Assembly (NCBI GenBank): GCA_023053545.1
Contig: JAKZAN010000006.1
Location: 439,001 to 503,000, forward strand
Source of the DNA: Lepidurus packardi
Taxonomy: Eukaryota > Arthropoda > Branchiopoda > Notostraca > Triopsidae
Length of the DNA stretch: 64,000 bases
Reading direction: 5' to 3'
The notes beneath the pieces are model-generated. The model searched no databases. It had not been told where the DNA came from and saw only the letters and a program-made list of their open reading frames with translations. The translations under genes and the position numbers were made by a program. This document shows, one piece after another, positions 45,953 to 62,721 of this stretch. The first letter of the stretch is position 1. Each line of letters starts with the position of its first letter.

Positions 45953-46661
45953 GCATCGGTTTAGTGATTGAGGGAATACCGAACGGGTTGATCGACCCTA
46001 AGTGGGCACTGAACCTTCGCTCCTCTGCCGCTCGTGTTGCTAACAACCGTAGTAGTAGGAATCGTTGGAATCACTGTCACTGCTCCCGTTGTTAACAACC
46101 CACCATCTTACGAAGCCTATGTAACGAAAACAGATTAATGTTAGACGTTTGAGCCTTTCTGAACTGATTCTAGTATCTCCGGAAGGAAGCTCCTTCAGCA
46201 GCAATGTCGTCGTTTGAAAGGTTGACGGATCTTTAAGTCCATTGTTGCTCCTTCTATACAACTATTAACAACAACTACGGCCAGGGCTCTTTATGTTCTC
46301 TACCACAAATGAAGCATAGCATCGGTTTAGTCCTGGATGCTTTTCCTGCCGAACAGATTGATCGACCCTAAGTGGGCACTAAACCTTCACTCCTCTGCCG
46401 CTAGTGCCGGTACCAGCCCTAGTAGTAGGAATAATAGGAATCACTATCACTGCTCCTAGTAAGATCTTATGAAGCCTATGTAAAGGGTAAACAGATTGAC
46501 GTTAGACGTTTCAGCCCTTTGAAGTGATTGTTAGATCTCCGGCAGGAAGCTTCGGTCAGCTTCGGTCAGCAGCAGTGTCTTCTTCTAAAAGGTTGACGGA
46601 TCTTTAAGTCTACTGGTAGCCCTTATACACAACTACTATCTACAAGTACTGCCAGCGCTCT
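45953..46661. repeat. Direct duplication upstream of the NPF receptor, 366-371 bp period
   Basis: GCATCGGTTTAGT begins both copies (45953 and 46319). Both contain GATCGACCCTAAGTGGGCAC, AGTAGTAGGAAT and GGTTGACGGATCTTTAAGTC, and end CCAGSGCTCTT. Divergence is moderate, with several small indels. Confidence 0.9.
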
Positions 46662-49600
46662 TGGACTTCGCTCTTGGACTTCTTGCACTTCCCACTTGGC
46701 AAACATCGTCCTTCTACTTTTCAAAGCCTCTTAGAGAAACACGATTCTCGTACAGCCCGTTAGGCTTACACGTGCCCGGCGACTTTTCACTTGGAGATCT
46801 GGCAAACCCCCAAGACACGGAGGTGTACTATTTCTTTCTCGCTGGAAGAGGAAACGTTACCCATTATAGCAAACCAAAAGGGTATCATCTGTACAAGTCT
46901 GGGTGTCTGAAAGCTGGTTACACAAGTCAAGGCTCTATTGTTCCCAAAGGTATTGCTATCTTAACTTTCCAGCCTTCGTGAGCCTGCGAGAAGTGGAAAG
47001 GCAAGCCACTGTTTCTTTTGCTTTGTTCACTTTAAACAAAAGTAATTGGGGTTGTGGAATATGATCCGCTTAGCTTACTGCTCGCGGAGGCTCCAGGAGC
47101 TTGGGTCGTTTACGTTTGACGTGGGGTTTAAGAGGGGCCAGGGTGGCTCTTTCTACCCGACCGTCTTAAGCCTTAGGCGGTTTCTCCCTTTCGAGTGCGG
47201 TGACCCGTAGTTTAGACTTCGGATCAGGTTCACACGCATTACATTAATATCTGCAGCGTCCAGTAATATATGGAACAAGCGCATACAGTCTACTGGCCTT
47301 TCATTATCGCTCACAGGGAATGGATGACGTAGGTGGAAGATAGTGCGGCTTACATGGAAGGTTTGTGGTATTTCTGATCCAACTTAGTGGAGTACTTCCC
47401 CCAGTTATGCGCTACAGGCAGGAAGATCTTTTGCTGCTGCAGCATCCAATTTCTACAACCTTTTCAGTTTCGGTTTTCAGTTCTTGTTGTCCCGTCCGTA
47501 TTGTTTCGCTCTCAGTTTCAGGTTTCTGTAGGAAGTCGAGAGGATTACTTCCGAAGCTCAAATTTCTTTTAATTCTGCGGTTTCTCTTTACGTTTCTTTA
47601 GAATTGCTGCAGCTACTTGAAATCATGGCATCTCTTTTTGACTCAATTTCTATGGCGTTTGTAGGACGGCAGATATGTTATACTGGCAGCAGAACTTCTA
47701 TTTCTTTTGATGGCCACAGCTTCGCAACAATAGTCTCGCAGGAATAAAAATTTCTCTATGTCTGCAGTTGAGGTCAATACAGATAAGTAAGATGCTTTTG
47801 ACAGCTGAAGGAGATAAATTCGCCTTTGCTGCCGCAGGAATTGAGACTTATTTATTTCTGTGGGCAGTGTCATGTTCCCAGCGTTAGCTGTTACTTATTT
47901 CTTCTATTGCTAAGTCCTGAAGATCTATTATTGATCTAACGTGGGAAACTACGTCTCGATTCCGATTATGAAGCCTGTTTGGAATCCTCAGAAGAACCCC
48001 ACCAGTAAATTTGCTGCTCTTTGGGATAACTGTGAAGTTCTACCGTTAAAAAGTAGCGCCATTTGGCGTTAGATTGCTGCATAACTACGGGTCGTTGGTC
48101 GTTATGACGACCAGTCCTTAGTCAAGAGTTAATCCAGAGACTCGGTACGCAGTAATTTGGAAAGACTCGAGTAATTTCGCGAAACCACTGGTGAACTCTA
48201 TACTTGACATTAAGCTTCTGTCCAAGAGATCTTTCCTTCCTGCACCAATTTAGAATTCTTAGAACACTTTAACTGCCACAGCGCAGAAATAAGAAATCCC
48301 GACACTCTTAGGTTGTGCAACATCCGTTTTTCCGACCTCTTCGCTCAGTTTCACAGCCCTTATCTCTTGCAATATTTCTACGTTAATAGTCTGGCAGAAG
48401 TAGAGTGGAAAACCCTCGGAAGAAATGTAAGAAATATAGCAACATAGCTCGGTAGAAATTGGTAGAAAATGTCGGATATGTTCCACTCCAAGAAATATTC
48501 GAAAAGACTCGACTCAATCTTAAAATAACTTCATTTTTTATACGGTTTTTCGATAGTTCTTCGGCAGTTCTGCGGCAGCAGGGCAGTAATACAGTACTTT
48601 AAGGTTAAATTTCCCATTTCTAATTTTCTAAGAAAATAGGAGATAAATTAAAATTCATCTGTTTACACTCTCTTGAGTGGAAAACTTGAACTTTGAACTC
48701 TTCAAGTAATTTCTCTCTTCTAGTTTCAACTTTCGAGTCATTTTTTCAGCGAATTTTTAGCGAGTCAACAAATATTGCTTCCCGAAATTGAAGTTTCGAC
48801 TTTGTTGTTAACTTTCAAGTTCAAAGATAAATAGTTTTCTTTGTTTTAGTAAACAAAAAGTTCCTTACACAAAGTAGGTCTCCGTCAGCCTTTCGAGGAA
48901 GAATTTGGGTGTCGTTCATCATCCACATCATCTGTCATTAGAACACTCCTTCAGGAATTATAGCATTACAGTTTTTACTTTCATTGGAAAGTTTGAGGAA
49001 TGGGTTTCAGAAACTTTCTCGTTTGATTAGTTTGGGAAGTTTGATCACATTTACCCCACGTAATTTTTTAAAACTTTATTTTGGCACTAGATGGCATAAG
49101 CTGGCGAGGTTTGAACACTTGGATTACTTTCTAATTAAGTAGATTAATTAGAAAGATTTTTTGGGAATTTCTTAAATTTTGCCAACAGCAAGATCCGGGT
49201 TATAGTATGACACGACAACGACATCTGGTGGTAGTTTCGATAGTTTTCATTAGGATTTTTCAGGAGATATTGTTTGAAAAAATTGAAAGAATTTGTTGAA
49301 AGACTTTTTACTCGGAGGGGAACGAGGAACAACACAGAGTCAAACACCTAACAGCACTAAGATGAAAGACCCGTGAAACCAGCTCTTTTCATCTGGAGCC
49401 GTTTTCCTTCACCTCTCCCACGCATGCGCAGCTTGGGCCGTAATGTGCAGTTATATAGATGCACAGTTATATTATACGGGCACAGCTGGGGCATAGAAAT
49501 CTTGTAGCAAGAAAAAAGGGAAAATAATGTTGATATATGATGTTTCGAGTGAATTGTTTATATCAATCTGAGATCGTTTTTTTTCTTTTTCCTGTTTTTA

Positions 49601-52600
49601 GCGCCGCTTAACGTCACATGAAAGAACTTGACAGTTTTATGGGAATATAGAGTATATAAAAGGAGTTTAGAGAAGACATGAAAATACTAAAAAAAAGAAG
49701 GATAAATGGAATAGAGGAAGGTGGCGAAGACGACTTTCAGACACTCGCGCTAGATGGCGCTCAGTCTTTTGTAAGGTGAACGCGCATAGCTTCTGCGCAT
49801 AAAACGGCGTGCTTGATTACATTGCAACCACTCGTTCAATTTACGTACAATTTTTTCTATAAATATAGCGAAGTACTTAACTAAGAAGTAGTCATCGAAA
49901 ATGATATTCGGGCAAGTAATTTCTCGCGTGGCTGAAAACTTAATTCGCATTTTAAAAATTTGGGAAGGAGGAAATTAATAAAGTGAAACTGCTACGTCCT
50001 TTGTGTTTGTATTAGCTTGTATTAGTTTGTATTACTCTCAAGAAAGTAAATTTGTTCGATTTGTTAAAATTTAAGATTTTTTTTAAAGTTTTATGAATGT
50101 TTTAGCCCTAGGCTATTGTGACATAGTATGCTAAGTTAAATTTTTTTAATTTCTTTTTTATCTAACCCGAAAGTTGTTTTCAGTAAGCTAATGATAAAGT
50201 TGGTCCGTTATTCCCAGATTTGATTTCTTAACGAATGTTAACAGAGTCAAAGCTCAGTTATTAAATGGAGCAACTTTTGAAAAATCGAAGCAATATTACT
50301 TCCCAGGAATGAACTGAGGGTTTATTGCTAACTTGTACCTTTAATCAATTTCTAAGTCAACATTTTAAGGTTCACTCGGTTCCAAAGTTCCCTTAAGAGT
50401 GAAATTGAAATCGGAAATCATTTAAAAGAAAATTGGGAATTGATTAAAGAAATTCCATCCAAAATTGCTGCATCGGGTTACAAGTAATGACGTGTACTGT
50501 TACCAAGAGCGATATCACTAAAGAAAAATACTCCCTGGAAGTCTAAAATCAAAGCAGAATGTTACTTTGAAGCTTGGAAATTTAGTTAATGAGAGAAATT
50601 AAATTAAAGAATCAATCAAATAGTCGATAGCTGCAGAAATAGTTGCAGAAATGGGTAAATTAAAACCATAAGGATGTAACTAAGACACAAATATAATGTA
50701 GAATTACTGCAATAATCGAGTTAATGCCGCAGTCGAAAGGAGAACTGCTTTTTACGTGGCAGACATTAGTCATTGCTGCAGATATTAGGACATTTGTTAA
50801 TATCCTGGACTCGCTTATCCTGCTCTGCAGTAATTTTTACGTTCCCTTATTACAGGCCTCGAAAAAGAATCTAATTCTGGCTTTCAGAAGTTCTTATGAC
50901 TTCAGAAATGCTCACAAAGTACTAGCTTAGAACTGCCGATCCTCACGTACCATGCCATTTCATGTAAGATTCATAAATGCTTAGATCGTGAGTTTAGCGG
51001 CCAAGGAACGACTCGCCAGGTAAAAAGTTTTAAAAGAGCCGGCTCACACAAGTAATCCCTGATGGCTTGTGCCTAACAGAGACAGCAATTCTACTGCCGG
51101 TACAACAAACGGACTAAGAGCGTGTACTCGGTTGCTAATAAAAGTATTCCAGACCTTTTTTCGTCCCGTGTGTATGCGTCAAAGCGCTCCCAACTGTTCC
51201 TTTTGAAGCTTAAATCACTTTTCGCAGAAATAAAAGCCGCCATGAGCAGAAATACCCTCTCAGCGTCCTTAAACCTACCGTTTTTTATGTCCTTTGGGAA
51301 GTCATTTAAATGCTATAAAAAATCCAGCAAGGAAAGCGATAAGAGTTCCCAAATTGGTTGCGTGGAATCGTTTTACAATCGGCGTTAAGGTTGTCCAGCC
51401 AGATGTGTCCCTTAGTTCTGCCGGGCTTTATTTCTTCGTGGAACCAAGTGCGTGGAATGATTCACCAATGAGCTCAGACGGCGCCTCTCTGTTGTACCTT
51501 TTATTTGATTTTTTAGAAATTTGTCCCGAATTTCTGTGAGGAACATTCCTGGCTCTCCTAGTCCCAGTATTTCTTCCGGAAGAAATAGCACCCTTGGGGT
51601 ATCCCAAAGGAAGATACGCTGAGCGTAGGTCGTTCGTACTATCATTTTTGTGTTGAGAACTTGAGAATTTCGTTCTATCTTCTTTCGATTTCTAGTTTTC
51701 AAGTAGTCATACAACAATAAACAGCTTGCGCTGCGAAGCAATAACATTTCTGACGATATTAAGTTGCTGTGACGAGGTGAAAAGACGAAAGGCATCTTTA
51801 AGGCGGAGATTTTCCTTTCAGTGAATCTGTTTTGTTGCAAAATAAAGCTAGAAATGATGGGGCAGGGGCGATTTTGTGACGCAGAAATTGATTTCTGCGG
51901 AGCAGAATGAAGACCTTGTTATGAGTTGCTTTATTCGCTTTGAGGTTGCTTGTTTAGGTATTTTCGTTAATGGAAAATTGGATGAGAGCAAAGTTTTCCC
52001 TTTGATCCAAAAGAGCCTGCAGAAACGTTGGGATATTTCTTCGGGAATTAGTGTTTGCTTCTGCATTACTGCGTTATTTAGCCCTCTCTTATTACCTTGA
52101 GAACTTTGGACCTTTTGTGCTTTAGCTTTCTTCGGCTTAAGAAGAGGAATACAAAGAAATATTCATTTTTAAAATCTCTTTGAAGAAAAATCTCACATTG
52201 CTGCAGTATTACTGATTAGGTAACTTATCTACCGAAGCTTTTGTTATCCCAGTGTCGAGAATATAAGTATTGTTGGGAAAGATTCGTGTAATGGGACATT
52301 TGTTAAGCCAAATGGCTTCAGGCAGGAAGCAAACAAAGCAAAAAATCTGTGAAAAAAATGAAAAAAATAAAGAAAAGCTCCCAGGATTTTTTTATCCTTT
52401 GGGTATGTAATGAACTTGCGGCAGAAATCCATCTCTATTCAGCCAAAATACTTGAAACTAATCCAGGGCAGATTTTAGTATTAAAAGGTTTCACAATCAC
52501 TTTCACGCTGCGAAGTAAATCTAAATATAAAAGAAATATCTTTCAGTCATTTGCAGTAGTTGCGTACTAATCATTCTGCAGTAATACGGTAGTGCTGTAG

Positions 52601-53648
52601 AAATAACTAATTCTAGTGATATGAAATAAGCGTACACTAGTAATTTTTTTGCATTATAACTCTTGTAGCTCGCAGTAATGCCCATGTCAGTAGTAATCCA
52701 TTACTTTCGAAGAAATCAAGTCCTTTCTGCAGTAATACCTTACCTCCACAGAAATATAGAACTACCAGGGTGAAAATCTGATTCGCTCTCGCACTTTCTG
52801 TAGTAATTTCGAAGTAATATTAGTAATAATCGCATTTCTACCCAAATTTCTACCAAGCCCTTTAATAATCACTCTCTCTCTTGTGGGGTGAAGCTAGCCA
52901 GTCATGTGAAACCCAAGCTCGACTATTTCTGCCGCATAAAGCTGCTGGCCATTTCTGCCGAAAACTTCGTAGCGGTAATTACTAAATCTCCAATCCGCTT
53001 TCGCAGTGAGTAATGATCCGAGAAGACCGGGGACGCCTTCCTTTCGAACACAAAAAGGATCAACACGGACATGACAGATCGTTGTGTACTGTACTGGTAG
53101 GAAGAAGCTATCATGCAAGCCAGCATGCCGTTTCCCTTCGCTCTGGGACCAAAAACAGACAAACAAGGACAGAAGACATTGTCGAATCGCTGGCAGTTGG
53201 CCCTTACACAACTTGTTTACCCGTTACAGATTGATTAGATTATATGAGCATTGGAACGGCTTCACCTGCCAAGCTAACTAAGTGTTTCTCTCTCTTTCTC
53301 TTCTTCCGATTTCGTCTTTTTCAATTTCGTTTGTTGTCTTAAGTCGAAGGATTCCGAAGAAATCGGATTTTCCCCAGTTTTCTTTAGCACGCGGTAGGAA
53401 AGTAAATCCATTAGATGCCGCTTACTGTGATCCCTAGTTATTCGAGTCCGCTTTATTGGAATCTACGGTTTCGCCGCTTCAAGGACTGATTCAAAATGAT
53501 ACCATTCACAGCACTTTAATCGACTCGTAGAATTACTTGTCCGGATATTGGAATCCATTTCGAAAGATATCTTGATATGTACAGTAATGAATCGAAAGTA
53601 GTGATGGCTACATGGACTTTGTATAATGACCAATGACATGGCTGATAC
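46662..53648. other. Gene-free stretch rich in GCAGTAAT and GCAGAAAT words
   Basis: No gene is supported over about 7 kb. Frames of up to 142 codons exist, but none shows a family, a good start or splice partners. The tract is dotted with GCAGTAATA, GCAGAAAT and their complements, for example near 48580, 50632, 50707, 50825, 52200, 52579 and 52725. Confidence 0.5.
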
Positions 53649-54850
53649 AGGGAAAATCTGCAGAAATCGTATTGCTGCTCAGGTATTACTGCAGAAATCT
53701 TATGGCTGCCCAGATATTACTTCAGAAATCTTATTGCTGCTAAGATATTACTTCAGAAATCTTATTGCTGCTAAGATATTACTGCAGAAATCTCATTGCT
53801 GCTAAGATATTACTGCAGAAATCTTATTGCTGCCCAGATATAACTGCAGAAATCTTATTGCTGCTAAGATATAACTGCAGAAATCTTATTGCTGCTAAGA
53901 TATTACTTCAGAAATCTTATTGCTGCTAAGATATTATTGCAGAAATCTCATTGCTGCTAAGATATTACTGCAGAAATCTTATTGCTGCCCAGATATAACT
54001 GCAGAAATCTTATTGCTGCTAAGATATAACTGCAGAAATCTTATTGCTGCTAAGATATTACTTCAGAAATCTTATTGCTGCTAAGATATTATTGCAGAAA
54101 TCTCATTGCTGCTAAGATATTACTGCAGAAATCTTATTGCTGCTAAGATATTACTGCGGAAATCTTATTGCTGCTAAGATATTACTGCAGAAATCTTATT
54201 GCTGCCCAGATATAACTGCAGAAATCTTATTGCTGCTAAGATATTACTGCAGAAATATTATTGCTGCTCAGATATCACTGTAGAAATTTTATTGCTTCTC
54301 AGATATTACTGCAGAAATATTATTGCTGCTCAGATATCACTGTAGAAATTTTATTGCTGCTAAGATATTACTGCAGAAATCTTATTGCTGCTAAGATATA
54401 ACTGCATAAATATTATTGCTGCTAAGATATTACTGCAGAAATCTTATTGCTGCTCAGATTTTACTGCAGAAATCTTATTGGTGTTCAGACATTACTGCAG
54501 AAATGTCATTGCTGCCCAGATATTACTTCAGAAATCTTATTGCTGATCAGATATTACTGTAGAAATATTATTGCTGTTCAGGTATTACTGCAGAAATCCT
54601 ATGGCTGTTCAGATATTACTGCAGAAATCTTATTGCTGCTCAGGTATTACTGCAGAAATCCTATTGCTGCTCAGATATTACTGCAGAAATCTTATTGTTG
54701 CTCAGATATTACTGCAGAAATCTTATTGCTGCTCAGATATTACTGCAGGTAATAGACTTCTACTCCAATATCGCTGCATGAAACGCATTTCTATTCAGAC
54801 ATTACTTCATAAAAACTCATTTCTAGTTAGATATTACTGCAGAAAATTTA
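53649..54850. repeat. 31-bp satellite, about 39 units, with a 155-bp higher-order period
   Basis: The unit is centred on ATATTACTGCAGAAAT followed by CTTATTGCTGCTAAG, with a PstI site (CTGCAG) in most copies. In the middle, the variant ATTACTTCAG recurs at 53747, 53902 and 54057, exactly 155 bp (5 x 31) apart. This shows a five-unit higher-order repeat. The right end (after about 54270) is more diverged. Open frames here are repeat by-products. Confidence 0.97.
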
Positions 54851-57800
54851 TTTCTGTCCGTAGCTTACAGCACAAAACTTAGTTATGCTGCGTTATTGCA
54901 GGAAATACATATACCTGCTTTTAATAGCTATTTTTGCTCCATAGAACGCAAGTTATTAACGCTTTGGTCCCTAAGAAATTATTTCTGTCAGCAAGAAAGT
55001 GCTCTCCAATTTCTCTCTAGACGTGAAGAGCCGCAACTCACGCTGCTTACAAATTCAAATTATTTTTAAATTAATTTTAGCCTTAATAACCATGAAATAG
55101 CATTAGTACTTTCCTAGGGACGGAATCCTAGTGTGAAAGACATGCTCTTAAAAATTTTTACAATTAAATTGCTGCATTTTCTATCCTTCCTGGGGGGTTC
55201 AGAAGTCTGATACGTTCCCGGGGATTCCCTCCCAGAGCCTAAGAGCTCTAAATTCCAAAAAAATGATCGCCCTATAGTTCTACTCATCAATGTCACTTGG
55301 ACTTGAGCTTCGAATTCGCTTACGCAAGCATGACATCTCCTTGACGAAGTCTTTTGAACACATCAATGAACTTTTCCGGTTACTTTACTCTTCCTTTCAA
55401 GGTACTCGAATTTTTTGATTTTCTTTAAGACTTCGGTTCAAGTTTTCCCTATACAATTTCAAGAGCACTCTTCAGCGCCTATTGCGCACGAAAACAAAGG
55501 CAGTGGTCTATTTTCTTTTAAAGACGGGAAGAATGTTTGAAGGGCGGTAGACGAGCGTGGGTGCTTATATTACTGCAACATATTGGGACATGGGTAGGCT
55601 GACAGTCACGTGGAAGCTAGCTTTCCGTTTTTTGTGTTTTTTTTATGAAAACACTGTCAAACAAAGAGCTGTTTACGCTTCGCTTGACCCAAGAGAATTT
55701 CGCAGAAATAAGATCGATTCGTGAGGTATTTGAACAACCAAACTGTGAGGATTTATTTAAAGAAAGTGTTTAGGGGTATATATGCATATGACAGGAGAAG
55801 GTGGAAGAAGGAGGTATACATGTAAACCTTCTTTTGAGGTATTGGAAACTCGAGAGAAGGAAAGTGCTGACGCCTGAGGGAGCAGAACTTAGCAAGCAAT
55901 CGCTGCGGAATCGCGAGGTGGGAGTTGGTTCGAAGATGTCGTGACACGACGCTTGATTGTCAGGTGAACCGACATCAGGTCAGTGTAAACCTTCCAGGTT
56001 GGAATTCTGGACAGACATTTCTGATATCTGATCAGAAAGGCAGTAATATACGGTGCTGCAACATGACTCATTAAGGATTTCCGTTACATATAAAGCATTG
56101 GAACGCTTAGACCTTAGAAACTTTGAGAAAATAGAAATGATGGGACCTCCTAGTCGGAAGCAATATTAGTGTGTTTGGTAGAAAGTCGATGGAAGTAATA
56201 TTACTGCGGTGAAGAAATATTACTTCAAAACAATAATTTTCTTAAATTTTCTAATTCCATGAAGGGTCCTCTCTTCCCAACTTAAAAAATAACTTTGCAT
56301 GAACCAGTAATGTCTGCAACTAGAACACATTTGTCAGTTAGCCAGTTAGCAATACCATTACTGCAAATAGAAAAACACGGCAATTGGAAGGCAGCTTTTA
56401 GGTATTCAAAAGGGAAGCAAAATGACTAAATTAGCAGCATTTGCAAGTTACCGTTCATTCCTAAACATTATCCCAATTAGAGAGAACTTTAAGAAATAAT
56501 ACAATATTACTGCGAAGGTGAAGAATATCCCATTCTGACGTCATACAGAGAAAGCTCACGTCCCAGTAACCCCTGCTAATTAGCTGTAAGGCCAAGGGTG
56601 GAAATACTGGTCAGAATCGATAGTCCATTGCTGAATCTCTTCATCCCTTTCTAGGAACATACGTTGTGCTGCTTCGGGTCCAGTAGAGTAGAAGTGTAGT
56701 AATAAATGGTCCAAAAATAAGTCAGAGATTTCACCATGTAGATCCCTGTAGCAACGTCGCAAGAATTTATATTATTTGAGTATTAGCCGTCACCAGGGAG
56801 CTTAAAAAGCAATCCGCGGAAATCATAGCTGCGAGAAATGGGCTTCTGCCTGACGTTACATTTCTTCTCCCCTACCCCTTCTTCTTCGACGCCAACCGCC
56901 AACAAGAAGCTCTCTTATACACACGTACTTATGTACGTACTCGCACCGAACACATATTCACCATATTCACCATATTCACTCGGGCGAGGTTTAGCAAAGT
57001 CTTATGCCGGATGACGGGGCAGTAATGAGTATCATCTAACAAATTACTTCCATTCAACTAATTAAAGCCAAAGAGGTTTATACCTCTTTTGAGCCGGGTA
57101 CTTTGGTGATCAGAAGCAGTATGCAGTATGAACAGCATCTTACCCCCGCCCTTCTAATTAGTATGGAGTTCTATTTTTAGCATAGATACGGTCGTACGCG
57201 AATTTTTGCAGAAACTTTTTGACATTCTTTTTTTTTTTATCTTCTCTTTCAGCCGAAACTATGAATTATCCACCAATGGAACTACACAAGCGTATAATGC
57301 TGCAAAACTGTAGATGCATTAATTTTCAATAAGAAATTTATGAAAAATAACTGCAGACATATAACTGCAGAAATAATCTTTCTAAATTGGTCAGGAAATT
57401 CAAGTTTCAGTACAGATACGTTCGTAAGCAATTTCTCGCAAACATATTTGAACATGGCTACATTTCCTTGGAGCCGAAATGGGAAGTTCTGCAGAAAATA
57501 AATTGCTGCAGAAACGTATTATTCTGCAGCAATAATGCTGCAGGTCTTCTATTTATGCAAACATGCCACATTTCTACGTCAATTGAAGAAAAACACCTGC
57601 AGAACATATCACTTCTGCAAAAATAAGCTCTTTCAAAGTTGTTTGTTTTCACATATCTGGCGAAATTCCCAAATATAATGCATGTTTTATTTCTGCAATC
57701 CCAGCTTACTTGAAATAAACAAGCTAAAAGCAAACAAGCTAAAAGCAACAAGCTAGAAGAAAACTTATTCTTTTTCGCCTTAAAGCAAAAGAAAATAAGT

Positions 57801-58145
57801 TTTGCAGAAATTTCCCTCTATATGCAGAATTGGTATTCGAGGATTAAAAAAATATATTCTGCTGCACACAAGGGTGTATAAAATCACTGCAAAGTAATTC
57901 CGGTTATTTGCTTTAACTGCCTAAATAAAAAAATTTCGAAGATTCAAGCGGAATAAAGGGGACTAATAAATCTTTCAAGGAGTTTCGGATAGTATTGAAA
58001 CTTTTTATTGGAATAAAAAATAAGAAACCACAAAGTAGACTTGGGGTAGGTGGGGTGGATTTCTGCAAACGCTACCGAACTCGCACACAACACTATTTGG
58101 GGGGGGTGGGGAAAGGGGAGGTACAAAGGAACTCATTTCGTTACA
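54851..58145. other. Gene-free stretch downstream of TEX261
   Basis: No firm gene. It contains the TEX261 3' UTR with AATAAA on the minus strand at 58009-58004, and one candidate orphan exon at 56580-56762. Many GCAGAAAT and TATTACTGC words are present. Confidence 0.45.
56580..56745 (-). CDS. Candidate terminal exon of an unidentified gene
   Basis: An open frame on the minus strand ends in TAA at 56580-56582 and is preceded by an acceptor-like CGACGTTGCTACAG just right of 56745. The predicted ending (DLHGEISDLF .. DEEIQQWTID .. FHPWPYS) has a balanced, acidic and aromatic composition unlike the random frames nearby. I do not recognise the family and found no upstream partner exons. It may be chance. 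Confidence 0.2.

Positions 58146-62721
<4,576 letters not shown>

Noticed and set aside
46661-46981. 106-codon plus-strand frame after the duplicated block
   Set aside because: It opens with TTG, has no recognisable domain and has no splice partner. It remains an unsupported frame.
54447-54882. Repetitive 100-codon frames (Tyr-Cys-Arg and Leu-Gln-Lys repeats)
   Set aside because: They come from the 31-bp satellite, whose frames cycle every 93 bp.
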